A stretch of 25,432 nt of DNA, from positions 1-25,432 of the forward strand of contig JAEZCN010000239.1 of assembly GCA_023433515.1 (NCBI GenBank), written 5' to 3'. Shown piece by piece: positions 7,448 to 14,903 of this stretch; positions within the stretch are counted from its first letter, which is position 1; every line of letters begins with the position of its first letter. Made by a program: the position numbers and the translations under genes. The notes beneath the pieces are model-generated. The model did no database searches. It was not told the DNA's origin and saw only the letters and a list, made by a program, of their open reading frames with translations. Source of the stretch: Pseudomonadota bacterium. GTDB taxonomy: Bacteria > Pseudomonadota > Gammaproteobacteria > Steroidobacterales > Steroidobacteraceae.

Positions 7448-8956
7448 TTAGTCGAGAACCGGGCAGTGCGCGGCGATGACGCCGTCCTTCACCGCCTGGG
7501 TGATCGCCGCGATATCGGGAGCGAGATAACGATCGATGTCGTAGTGCGGCACGCGCGCGCGGATCTCGCGCATCACGGCCTGCAGTTTCACCGACGTCAC
7601 CACCGGCGCGCGCAGGTCGACGCCCTGCGCGGCGGCCAGCAGCTCGATGCCGAGTATCGTCGCCGTATTGTCGACGAGGTCGGAAAGCTTGCGTGCGGCG
7701 AACGTCGCCATGGACACGTGATCTTCCTGGTTCGCGGAAGTCGGCAGCGAGTCCACGCTCGCCGGGTGCGCGAGTAGTTTGTTCTCGGAGGCGAGCGCGG
7801 CCGCGGTCACGTGCGCGATCATGAAGCCCGAGTTCACGCCGCCGTCCCTGACGAGAAATGGTGGCAGGCCCGACAACGTGGCGTCGATGAGCAGCGCGAT
7901 GCGCCGCTCCGCCAATGCCCCGATCTCCGCCACCGCCAGCGCGAGATTGTCCGCCGCGAATGCGACGGGCTCCGCGTGGAAGTTGCCGCCGGACAGCACT
8001 TCGCCGGTATCCGCGAATACGAGGGGATTGTCCGAAACGCCGTTCGCCTCGCGCAGCAGCACGGCGCGCGCGGCCTCGATCTGGTCGAAACACGCGCCCA
8101 TCACCTGCGGCTGGCAGCGCAGCGAATACGGATCCTGTACCTTGCCGCAGTCGCGGTGACTCGAGTTGATCGGGCTCGCCTCGAGCAGCTTGCGATACGC
8201 GGCCGCAACGGCGATCTGCCCGGGATGGCCGCGCAGCCCGTGTATGCGGGCATCGAAGGGACTCGCCGAGCCTTCCGCCGCGTCGACCGACAGGGCGCCC
8301 GCGACGATGGCCGTACGCAGCAGGTTGTCGATCGCGATGAGGTTCCAAGCCGCGAGCGCGGTCGAGGTCTGCGTACCGTTGAGCAGCGCGAGTCCCTCTT
8401 TCGCGGCCAGCGTGAGGCGGCCCAGCCCCGCGCGCTTCAGCCCGTCGTCGGCCGACAGGACCTCGCCGCGGCATTCGACCTCGCCCACGCCTAACAACAC
8501 GGCCGCGAGGTGCGCGAGCGGCGCGAGATCGCCGCTCGCACCGACCGAACCTTTCGACGGCACGCGTGGCAACACGTCGGCGTTGTACAGCGCGAGCAGC
8601 GCGTCGACGAGCTCGCGCCGGACTCCCGAGAAACCCCGGGCGAGCGCGGCGATCTTGAGCGCCAGCATGAGACGCACGACCGGCGCGGGCAGCGGGTCGC
8701 CGACGCCGACCGCGTGGGACAACACGAGATTGCGCTGCAGAAGTTCGAGCTGATCGTTCGGGATGTGGGTCTGCGCCAGCCGGCCGAACCCGGTGTTGAC
8801 GCCGTAGGCCGGCTCGCCGCGCGCCACGATCCGCGCCACGGCGGCGGAACCCCGGTCGATGGCGGCATAGGCGTCGGCCGTGACCGACAGCCGGACACCG
8901 CCGCATGACAAATCGCGCAATGTCGCGAAATTCAGGGAATTGCCGATCTCCAACAT
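7448..8956 (-). CDS. hutH: histidine ammonia-lyase
   Basis: The protein has 502 residues, the normal size. It deaminates L-histidine to urocanate, the first step of histidine degradation, in the cytoplasm. The MIO cofactor triad Ala140-Ser141-Gly142 lies in 'GSVGASGDLAPLAH'. Tyr51 (EPAYGVNTGFG) and His81 (NLVLSHAVG) match catalytic positions of Pseudomonas HutH, and 'CGKVQDPYSLRCQPQVMGAC' is a histidase signature that separates it from plant-type phenylalanine ammonia-lyases. The gene stands alone: no hutU, hutI, hutG or hutC is present on either side. It converges on nhaA with 21 bases between the stops and is divergent from the oligopeptidase gene. A tyrosine or phenylalanine ammonia-lyase activity is less likely given the histidase motifs. 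Confidence 0.95.
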   Translation of the reverse strand: MLEIGNSLNFATLRDLSCGGVRLSVTADAYAAIDRGSAAVARIVARGEPAYGVNTGFGRLAQTHIPNDQLELLQRNLVLSHAVGVGDPLPAPVVRLMLALKIAALARGFSGVRRELVDALLALYNADVLPRVPSKGSVGASGDLAPLAHLAAVLLGVGEVECRGEVLSADDGLKRAGLGRLTLAAKEGLALLNGTQTSTALAAWNLIAIDNLLRTAIVAGALSVDAAEGSASPFDARIHGLRGHPGQIAVAAAYRKLLEASPINSSHRDCGKVQDPYSLRCQPQVMGACFDQIEAARAVLLREANGVSDNPLVFADTGEVLSGGNFHAEPVAFAADNLALAVAEIGALAERRIALLIDATLSGLPPFLVRDGGVNSGFMIAHVTAAALASENKLLAHPASVDSLPTSANQEDHVSMATFAARKLSDLVDNTATILGIELLAAAQGVDLRAPVVTSVKLQAVMREIRARVPHYDIDRYLAPDIAAITQAVKDGVIAAHCPVLD

Positions 8957-9040
8957 GACGGCATGATGCCCGAACCCCGGTCTGAAGTGATCAGCGCGAA
9001 CCCGCTAGAATGCTTTCCTCTCCTCTGCCTGGTCCTCGCC

Positions 9041-11275
9041 ATGAGATTTCCGCGCCTGGTTGCCCTGGCGATTGTCCATACCTTGGTCGTTTCCCTGAGC
9101 GCCTGTAGCACACACATGAAACAGACTCCCGCCGCCGCAATTTCGCCGCCCGGTTCGTCGGCCAGCTCTTCGGCACGAGTGGTCGCCGACAAGCCTGTCG
9201 CGACCGCCGTACTGCCGCCCGTGGCGGCGAGGAGGCCCTACACGGTCGAATCGCCCAACGGCACGCGCACGGACGAGTATTACTGGTTGCGTGACGACTC
9301 GCGCGCGAACCCCGAGATGCTCGCGTACGTCAGCGCCGAGAACACATACGCCGACGCGATGCTCGCGCACACGAAGCCGCTCCAGGAAACCATCTACAAG
9401 GAGATCGTCGGCCGCCTGCGGCAGGACGATTCGACCGTGCCGTACCTGATGAACGGCTACTGGTATTACAAGCGATTCGAGACCGGCGGCGAGTACCCTA
9501 TCTACGCGCGCCGCAAGGGCAGCAAGGACGCACCCGAGGAAATCCTGCTGAATCTCAACGAGCTCGCGAAGGGGCACGACTTCTACGAGGTCGGCGAAAT
9601 CGCGATCAGTCCCGACAGCAACCTGCTCGCCTACGCGGTGGACACGATCGGCCGCCGCCAGTACGTCGTGCGGGTTCTGGATCTCACAACTCGCAAGGAC
9701 CTGTCGATCGCGCTGTCGAACGTCGAGAACAACATCATCTGGGCGGGCGACAACAAGACGTTCTTCTACATCGAGAAGAATCCGGACACCCTGCTCGGCT
9801 TCCGCGTGCGCAGCCATCGCATCGACAGCCCCAACCTCAACGACGTCGCGGCGGATCCGGTCGTCTGGACGCAGGACGACGAGGCCTTCTACACGCAGCT
9901 GCTGCGCACGAAGGACGAGCAGTTCCTGCTGATCCACACGCAGAGCACCGTTTCGACCGAGGTCTGGTACGCGGATGCCAACGGCCCGAACCCCGGGTTC
10001 AAACTATTCCTGCCGCGCGAGCGCGACCACGAATACCAGGTCGACCACGCGAATGGCCGATGGATCGTGCGCACCAACTGGCAGGCGAAGAACTTCCGGC
10101 TGGTCGAAGTGGCGCGCGGCGCCGAAGGCGACCGCACGAAGTGGCGCGACGTCGTCGCGCATCGCGACGATGCGTTCATCGACGCATTCGACGTGTCGAA
10201 GAAGTTCCTGACCGTCGAGGAGCACTCCGGCGGACTGCGCAAGCTGCGCATCCGGCCGTGGGAACTTGGCAAGGCGGACGTGATCATGACGGCCGACGAG
10301 CCCAGCTACACGATGTCGCTCGACGTGAACCGCGAGTTCGACAGCGACACGCTGCGTTACACGTACACCTCGCTCGTGACGCCGCGCACCACGTACGACT
10401 ATCACTTCAGCACCAGGGAACGCGAGCTGCTCAAGCGCGAGGCCGTGCTCGGCGGATACGACCCGGCAAACTACGCGACCGAGTTCGCAACGGCGACGGC
10501 GCGCGACGGCACGAAAGTCCCGGTGTCCATCGTGTACCGCAAGGGCACGCCGCGCAACGGCACGGCGCCGCTGCTGCAGATCGGCTACGGATCGTACGGT
10601 TCCTCGTACGACCCCGAGTTCAATTACATGCCCGCGTCGCTGCTCGACCGCGGCTTCGTCGTGGCCATCGCGCACATCCGCGGCGGACAGGAGATGGGCC
10701 GCGCGTGGTACGAGAACGGCAAGCTGCTCGACAAGAAGAACACGTTCACGGACTTCATCGACGTGACGCGCTGGCTGGTCGCCAACAAGTACGCGGATCC
10801 CAAGCGCATCTTCGCCACCGGACGCTCCGCCGGCGGCCTGTTGATGGGCGCGATCGCGAACATGGCGCCGCGGGACTATCGCGGCATCGTGGCCGGCGTG
10901 CCCTTCGTCGACGTCGTCACGACGATGCTCGACGAGAGCATCCCCCTCACCACGAACGAGTTCGACGAGTGGGGCAATCCGAAGGAGAAGAAATACTACG
11001 ACTACATGCTTTCGTATTCGCCCTACGACCAGCTCGGCGCACAGGACTATCCGGCGATGTACGTGCACTCTGGGTTGTGGGACAGCCAGGTGCAGTACTT
11101 CGAACCGACCAAGTACGTCGCGCGCCTGCGCGCGCGGCGCACGGGTGACAGCCTCATCGTGCTGCGCACGAACATGGAAGCCGGCCACGGCGGCAAGTCG
11201 GGCCGGTTCCAGAAGTACCGCGACTACGCCGAGCAGTACGCGTTCATCCTCGACCAGGCCGGAATAAAGAAATAG
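9041..11275 (+). CDS. oligopeptidase B-like S9 serine peptidase, lipoprotein
   Basis: The protein has 744 residues from ATG 9041. An N-terminal signal (MRFPRLVALAIVHTLVVSLS, then AC) ends in a canonical L-S-A-C lipobox with Cys22, so the enzyme is probably anchored in the envelope; the frame is open to an earlier ATG at 8963, which would spoil the signal. Residues about 80-470 form the beta-propeller ('ESPNGTRTDEYYWLRDDSRA' is the usual entry). The catalytic domain carries Ser596 in 'ATGRSAGGLLMGA', Asp681 in 'SGLWDSQVQYFEPTKYVARL' and His716 in 'AGHGGKSGRF'. The D-S-Q-V-x-Y motif is typical of oligopeptidase B, which cleaves after Arg/Lys in short peptides. The stop codon lies inside a copy of the local repeat family, so the last residues (IKK) are encoded partly by the repeat. 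Confidence 0.93.
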   Translation: MRFPRLVALAIVHTLVVSLSACSTHMKQTPAAAISPPGSSASSSARVVADKPVATAVLPPVAARRPYTVESPNGTRTDEYYWLRDDSRANPEMLAYVSAENTYADAMLAHTKPLQETIYKEIVGRLRQDDSTVPYLMNGYWYYKRFETGGEYPIYARRKGSKDAPEEILLNLNELAKGHDFYEVGEIAISPDSNLLAYAVDTIGRRQYVVRVLDLTTRKDLSIALSNVENNIIWAGDNKTFFYIEKNPDTLLGFRVRSHRIDSPNLNDVAADPVVWTQDDEAFYTQLLRTKDEQFLLIHTQSTVSTEVWYADANGPNPGFKLFLPRERDHEYQVDHANGRWIVRTNWQAKNFRLVEVARGAEGDRTKWRDVVAHRDDAFIDAFDVSKKFLTVEEHSGGLRKLRIRPWELGKADVIMTADEPSYTMSLDVNREFDSDTLRYTYTSLVTPRTTYDYHFSTRERELLKREAVLGGYDPANYATEFATATARDGTKVPVSIVYRKGTPRNGTAPLLQIGYGSYGSSYDPEFNYMPASLLDRGFVVAIAHIRGGQEMGRAWYENGKLLDKKNTFTDFIDVTRWLVANKYADPKRIFATGRSAGGLLMGAIANMAPRDYRGIVAGVPFVDVVTTMLDESIPLTTNEFDEWGNPKEKKYYDYMLSYSPYDQLGAQDYPAMYVHSGLWDSQVQYFEPTKYVARLRARRTGDSLIVLRTNMEAGHGGKSGRFQKYRDYAEQYAFILDQAGIKK

Positions 11276-11313
11276 GGACATTCCTCGTTTCCTAGCAAAA
11301 GGGGACAGACCTG
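11267..11313 (+). repeat. interspersed repeat, copy 1 (at the oligopeptidase/mltA junction)
   Basis: The stretch AAGAAATAGGGACATTCC, then CGTTT-CCTAGCAAAAGGGGAC, aligns with the copy at 16353-16398 with only about seven differences over roughly 45 bases, and partly with the inverted pair at 17721-17780. The family is REP-like: short, extragenic, with an inner inverted repeat around CGTTT...AAA. Here it is squeezed between two genes: it contains the TAG stop of the oligopeptidase and ends where the transglycosylase reading frame begins. No RAYT transposase is in the window. Confidence 0.7.
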
Positions 11314-12471
11314 AGCTCCGCACCTCGCGCCCTGCACTTCGTCGCCTGCCTGGCCCTCGTGGCGCTCGCCGGCTGCATCACGAAGAAGCCGGCGGCGCCG
11401 GTCGCGCCGACCGCCCGGTTCGAGCCCGTGAAGTGGTCGAAGCTGCCGGGCTGGAAGATTGACGATGCCCTCTCCGCATGGCCCGCACTGCTTTCGTCGT
11501 GCGGCGTCATCGCGAAGCGACCCGAGTGGACTTCGTTCTGCGGCGCCGCGGTCGCGACGAGTCCGATGGATGCCGCGTTCGTGCGGTCGTTCATTGAGCA
11601 GCACCTCACGCCGTATCGCGTGTTGCGGGTTACGGGCCGCAAGAAGGAAACGACCGGCCTCGTCACGGGGTACTACGAGCCGCTGCTGAATGGCTCGCGC
11701 GAGCGCACAGAACAATACGCCACACCGTTGTACCGCCGCCCGGACGATCTGCTCATCGTGGATCTCTCGGCGGTGATTCCCGAGCTCAAGGGCAAACGCG
11801 TGCGCGGCCGGCTCGATGGCAACAAGGTGGTGCCTTACTACAGTCGCGCCGGCACACGCCAGGCTCCGGATCTGGCGGGCCACGAGATCGTGTGGATAGA
11901 CGACCCCCTCGATGCGTTCCTGCTCGAGGTGCAGGGCTCGGGCCGCGTGCAGCTCACGACCGGCGAGACGATCCGCCTGCAGTACGAAGACCAGAACGGC
12001 CACCCGTACCGCTCGATCGGCCGCTATCTCGTCGACCAGGGCGCGTTCCCCCTCGAAGAGGCGAACATGCCGGCCATCCGCCGGTGGCTCGCCGCGAATC
12101 CGGCGCGGCTCAACGAGGTGCTCGACAGCAATCCGAGCGTGGTGTTCTTCCGGGAAGCGCCGCTCGACGATCCGTCGATCGGGCCGAAGGGCGCGCAGGC
12201 CGTGCCGCTGACCGCGGGCCGCTCCATCGCGGTCGATCCCTCCTTCCTGCCGCTCGGCGCGCCGATGTTCCTGGCGACCACGGAGCCGACCACCAAACTA
12301 CCTCTGCGACGGCTCGTCGTGGCCCAGGACACGGGCGGCGCGATTCGCGGCCCGATCCGCGCGGACCTGTTCTTCGGGTTCGGTTCTTCCGCCGGCGAAC
12401 AGGCGGGAACGATGAGGTACGACGGCGAGATGTGGATTCTCTGGCCGAAGGACGCCGCTCCGCCTCGGTGA
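11311..12471 (+). CDS. mltA: membrane-bound lytic murein transglycosylase A family lipoprotein
   Basis: This is an MltA-type enzyme cleaving the MurNAc-GlcNAc bond of peptidoglycan to 1,6-anhydro products, anchored to the outer membrane. The lipobox V-A-L-A-G-C gives a lipidated Cys22 if counted from CTG 11311. Family motifs are 'TGLVTGYYEPLLNGSR', 'DPLDAFLLEVQGSGRVQL' and the 3D-type barrel motif 'VVAQDTGGAIRGPIRADLFF' with Asp340 and Asp352; the equivalent of the first or second is the catalytic acid of E. coli MltA. The start is odd. The frame has no ATG, GTG or TTG between the TAG at 11293 and the signal peptide; the only GTG (11359) would delete most of the signal. CTG codons at 11311 or 11332 would give a full lipoprotein signal. 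The first is chosen here; the start is uncertain. Confidence 0.88.
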   Translation: MSSAPRALHFVACLALVALAGCITKKPAAPVAPTARFEPVKWSKLPGWKIDDALSAWPALLSSCGVIAKRPEWTSFCGAAVATSPMDAAFVRSFIEQHLTPYRVLRVTGRKKETTGLVTGYYEPLLNGSRERTEQYATPLYRRPDDLLIVDLSAVIPELKGKRVRGRLDGNKVVPYYSRAGTRQAPDLAGHEIVWIDDPLDAFLLEVQGSGRVQLTTGETIRLQYEDQNGHPYRSIGRYLVDQGAFPLEEANMPAIRRWLAANPARLNEVLDSNPSVVFFREAPLDDPSIGPKGAQAVPLTAGRSIAVDPSFLPLGAPMFLATTEPTTKLPLRRLVVAQDTGGAIRGPIRADLFFGFGSSAGEQAGTMRYDGEMWILWPKDAAPPR

Positions 12472-12481
12472 CACGAGAATG

Positions 12482-12503
12482 CGGCACGGTCCTACCCGTG
12501 CCG
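12482..12503. other. hairpin after mltA
   Basis: The sequence CGGCACGG-TCCTAC-CCGTGCCG is a perfect 8-base-pair inverted repeat with a six-base loop, beginning 11 bases after the mltA stop. There is no T-tract after it on the plus strand, so it may stabilise the 3' end of the message rather than act as a classical terminator. Confidence 0.35.
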
Positions 12504-12553
12504 GGCCGCGACGCTCGACGGAGGTTGGCGCCCGCGGCGAGTACGCTCGTCCC

Positions 12554-13279
12554 ATGCGTTACCCACTTTCCATCGCCTTGCCGCTGCTCGCGGCGCTGAC
12601 CGGCGCGTGCAGCGAACACAAGTCCGGCTCGAACGTCGCGGCGCCCGGCGCGGAGGAAACCACGAAGACGCGGCTGCTCGAGGCCGGCGCCAGTGCGCTG
12701 CAGGACAAGATTCCGCTCCAGTCGCTCGATGCGTACATGAACGGCTTTCATTTCTACAACGGCAACATGGCGGGCCAGATGGAGGCTCATCACTTTTGCG
12801 GCCACCTCAACGAAGACGTGATCCAGTGCGTCATCTACGACGGCAACGACAAGAACGCGAAGATCATGGGCGTTGAATACATCGTGTCGGCGAAGCTGTT
12901 CGCGGGGCTGCCGGAGTCGGAGAAGAGGCTGTGGCACAGCCACGTGCACGAAGTGCGCTCCGGGCAGCTGATCGCGCCCGGAATCCCCGAAATCGCCGAA
13001 CGCGAATTCATGGAGAAGATCGCCGGAACCTATGGAAAGACGTGGCACACCTGGCACACCGACGAGAACCTCGCCCTGCCCCTCGGCACGCCGATGCTCA
13101 TGATGGGTTTCACGGCGGACGGCCAGGTGAGCGAGGACATGGTCGCCGAACGCGACCGACGGTTTCACGTCTCGAGCGCGGAGAAACGAAAGAAGCGCGC
13201 CGACATCGCCTATCCACCCGTCGACCCGGCGGCCGACGCATGGCAGAAAGGCGATGTCGCGCAGGTCGAACTGAAGTAG
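12554..13279 (+). CDS. DUF1264 (OBAP-like) secreted protein
   Basis: The protein has 241 residues from ATG 12554. The N-terminus (MRYPLSIALPLLAALTGACS) is a signal peptide with a lipobox-like T-G-A-C at Cys19; the -3 Thr is unusual, so lipidation is plausible but not certain. The body matches the DUF1264 family, known in plants as oil-body-associated proteins: 'LDAYMNGFHFYNGNMAGQME', then 'HHFCGHLNEDVIQCVIYDGN', 'ESEKRLWHSHVHEVRSGQLI' and 'YGKTWHTWHTD'. The many histidines (HH, HSHVH, WHTWH) are conserved in the family and look like metal ligands, but no activity is established. It follows mltA by 82 bases and abuts the convergent ABC operon: its TAG ends at 13279 and the ATPase gene stop begins at 13280. 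Confidence 0.86.
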   Translation: MRYPLSIALPLLAALTGACSEHKSGSNVAAPGAEETTKTRLLEAGASALQDKIPLQSLDAYMNGFHFYNGNMAGQMEAHHFCGHLNEDVIQCVIYDGNDKNAKIMGVEYIVSAKLFAGLPESEKRLWHSHVHEVRSGQLIAPGIPEIAEREFMEKIAGTYGKTWHTWHTDENLALPLGTPMLMMGFTADGQVSEDMVAERDRRFHVSSAEKRKKRADIAYPPVDPAADAWQKGDVAQVELK

Positions 13280-14089
13280 CTACGCCGCCTCGACGTAGTG
13301 CGACTTCTTGTGCAGGAACTCCAGCACCGCCCCACGGCTCGCGATGTACTCCGCATCGGCGATCAGCTCCAGTCGATTCCGCGGACGCGGCAGTTCCACG
13401 TCGCGGATCTCGCCGATGTGCGCCGCCGGACCGTTCGTCATCATCACGATGCGGTCCGAGAGCAGCACCGCCTCGTCGACGTCGTGCGTGATCATGAGCA
13501 CGGTGTTGCCGAGCTCGGCGTGAATCTTCATCACCTCTTCCTGCAGGTGCGCGCGCGTCAGCGCGTCCAGCGCGCCGAACGGCTCGTCCAGCAGCAGCAC
13601 CTTCGGACTCATCGCGAGCGCGCGCGCGATGCCGACGCGTTGCTTCATGCCGCCCGAGATCTCTCCCGGGCGTTTCCTCATCGCGTGCGTCATGTGCACG
13701 AGTTCGAGGTTGTGCAGCGTCCAGGCATGCCGTTCGGCCGAGGTCTTCTTGCCGGAGAAGATCTTGTCGACCGCGAGCCGCACGTTGTCGTACACCGTGA
13801 GCCACGGCAGCAGCGAGTGGTTCTGGAACACCACGGCCCGATCCGGCCCCGGCTCGTGCACCTCGCGTCCTTCGAGGAACACGTAGCCACTGGTCGCATC
13901 GGTCAGGCCCGCCACGATGTTGAGCAGCGTGGATTTTCCGCAACCCGAGTGACCGATGATCGAGATGTACTCGCCCTTCGCGACCTCGAGCGAGATGTCG
14001 CGCAGCACTTCGCTGCGCGCATGGCCCTTGCCGAACGTCTTGCACACGTGCTCTATCTTCAGATACTCCGTCGGCTCGTTCGCATTCAT
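13280..14089 (-). CDS. nrtD: nitrate/bicarbonate-type ABC transporter ATP-binding protein
   Basis: The protein has 269 residues from ATG 14089. It is the cytoplasmic ATPase of a NrtABCD/CmpABCD/SsuB-like importer. Visible motifs are Walker A GHSGCGKST (46-54), Q-loop Gln89 (VVFQNHSLLPWLTVYDNV), the ABC signature ISGGMKQR (144-151, with Ile replacing the usual Leu), Walker B VLLLDEP (164-170) and H-loop His202 (MITHDVDEA). The 'SLLPWLTVYDNV' stretch is typical of NrtD/TauB/SsuB ATPases. The frame is open further upstream, but the ATG at 14089 overlaps the TGA of the permease gene (ATGA), which fixes the start. There is no NrtC-like fused receptor domain. Last gene of a three-gene operon; convergent and abutting with the DUF1264 gene. 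Confidence 0.92.
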   Translation of the reverse strand: MNANEPTEYLKIEHVCKTFGKGHARSEVLRDISLEVAKGEYISIIGHSGCGKSTLLNIVAGLTDATSGYVFLEGREVHEPGPDRAVVFQNHSLLPWLTVYDNVRLAVDKIFSGKKTSAERHAWTLHNLELVHMTHAMRKRPGEISGGMKQRVGIARALAMSPKVLLLDEPFGALDALTRAHLQEEVMKIHAELGNTVLMITHDVDEAVLLSDRIVMMTNGPAAHIGEIRDVELPRPRNRLELIADAEYIASRGAVLEFLHKKSHYVEAA

Positions 14090-14898
14090 ACGTTCACCGT
14101 TCCACGTCCGATCAGTTTTCCGGAGAAGGCCACGAGGCGATCGAGCAGGAACCCGATGATCCCGACGTAGACCAGCGCGAGGATGATGTCGCTGATCAGC
14201 GAGCTGTTCCACGCGTCCCAGATGAAGAACCCGATACCCACGCCGCCGATCAGCATCTCGGCCGCCACGATCGCGAGCCACGAGAGACCGATGCCGATGC
14301 GCAAACCGGTGAAGATGTACGGCGCCGTCGCCGGCAGCATCACCTTCGTGAAGTACTCGAAGCCGTTGAGCCGCAGCACCTTCGACACGTTGCGGTAGTC
14401 CTGCGGGATGTTCCGCACGCCCACCGCGGTGTTGATGATGATCGGCCAGATCGCCGTGATGAAGATCACGAAGATGGCCGACGGCTGTCCGTCACGAAAG
14501 GCCGCGAGCGACAGCGGCAGCCACGCGAGCGGCGGGATCGTGCGCAGCACCTGGAACAGCGGATCCAGCGCGCGCATGGCCCACGTGCTGCTGCCGATCA
14601 GCACGCCGAGCGCGATGCCGAACGCCGACGCCAGCAGGTAGCCCAGCCCGACGCGCTTGAGGCTCGCGTAGAGGTGCCAGAACAATCCCTTGTCGATTCC
14701 GCCGTTGTCGTAGAGCGGATTGACGATGAGCTCCCAGGTGTCGCTGAGCACCCTGCTCGGCGGCGGCAGTGTCGACGCGGGCGAGGAGCACAGGATCTCC
14801 CAGACCACGCCGAGCAGCGCCAGCATGAGGACGGGCGGCGATACGACCGCGGCGAAGCTGACCGCGCGCGCACGGGTCGCGCGCAGCCAGGACGGCAT
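14086..14898 (-). CDS. nrtB: nitrate/bicarbonate-type ABC transporter permease
   Basis: The protein has 270 residues from ATG 14898, which lies five bases after the substrate-binding protein's stop. It is an inner-membrane BPD-type permease with about six helices (for example 21-38, 83-104, 140-160, 200-220 and 238-258). The cytoplasmic coupling loop is clear: 'NVSKVLRLNGFEYFTKVMLP' followed by 'ATAPYIFTGLRIGIG', with the conserved G of the EAA loop, which docks on the ATPase. 'RTIPPLAWLPLSLAAF' is also typical of NrtB/SsuC permeases. The stop overlaps the ATPase start by four bases. The frame runs on upstream inside the binding-protein gene, which is only a shadow. The substrate follows from the partner protein: nitrate, nitrite or bicarbonate. 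Confidence 0.92.
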   Translation of the reverse strand: MPSWLRATRARAVSFAAVVSPPVLMLALLGVVWEILCSSPASTLPPPSRVLSDTWELIVNPLYDNGGIDKGLFWHLYASLKRVGLGYLLASAFGIALGVLIGSSTWAMRALDPLFQVLRTIPPLAWLPLSLAAFRDGQPSAIFVIFITAIWPIIINTAVGVRNIPQDYRNVSKVLRLNGFEYFTKVMLPATAPYIFTGLRIGIGLSWLAIVAAEMLIGGVGIGFFIWDAWNSSLISDIILALVYVGIIGFLLDRLVAFSGKLIGRGTVNV

Positions 14899-14903
14899 CG
14901 GTT

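Noticed and set aside
9005..9011. TAGAAT as a -10 box before the oligopeptidase gene
   Set aside because: No convincing -35 element at a proper distance; a six-base match alone is too weak to list.
11290..12460. Long minus-strand frames opposite mltA and the oligopeptidase gene
   Set aside because: They are shadows of strongly supported plus-strand genes and show no family features.
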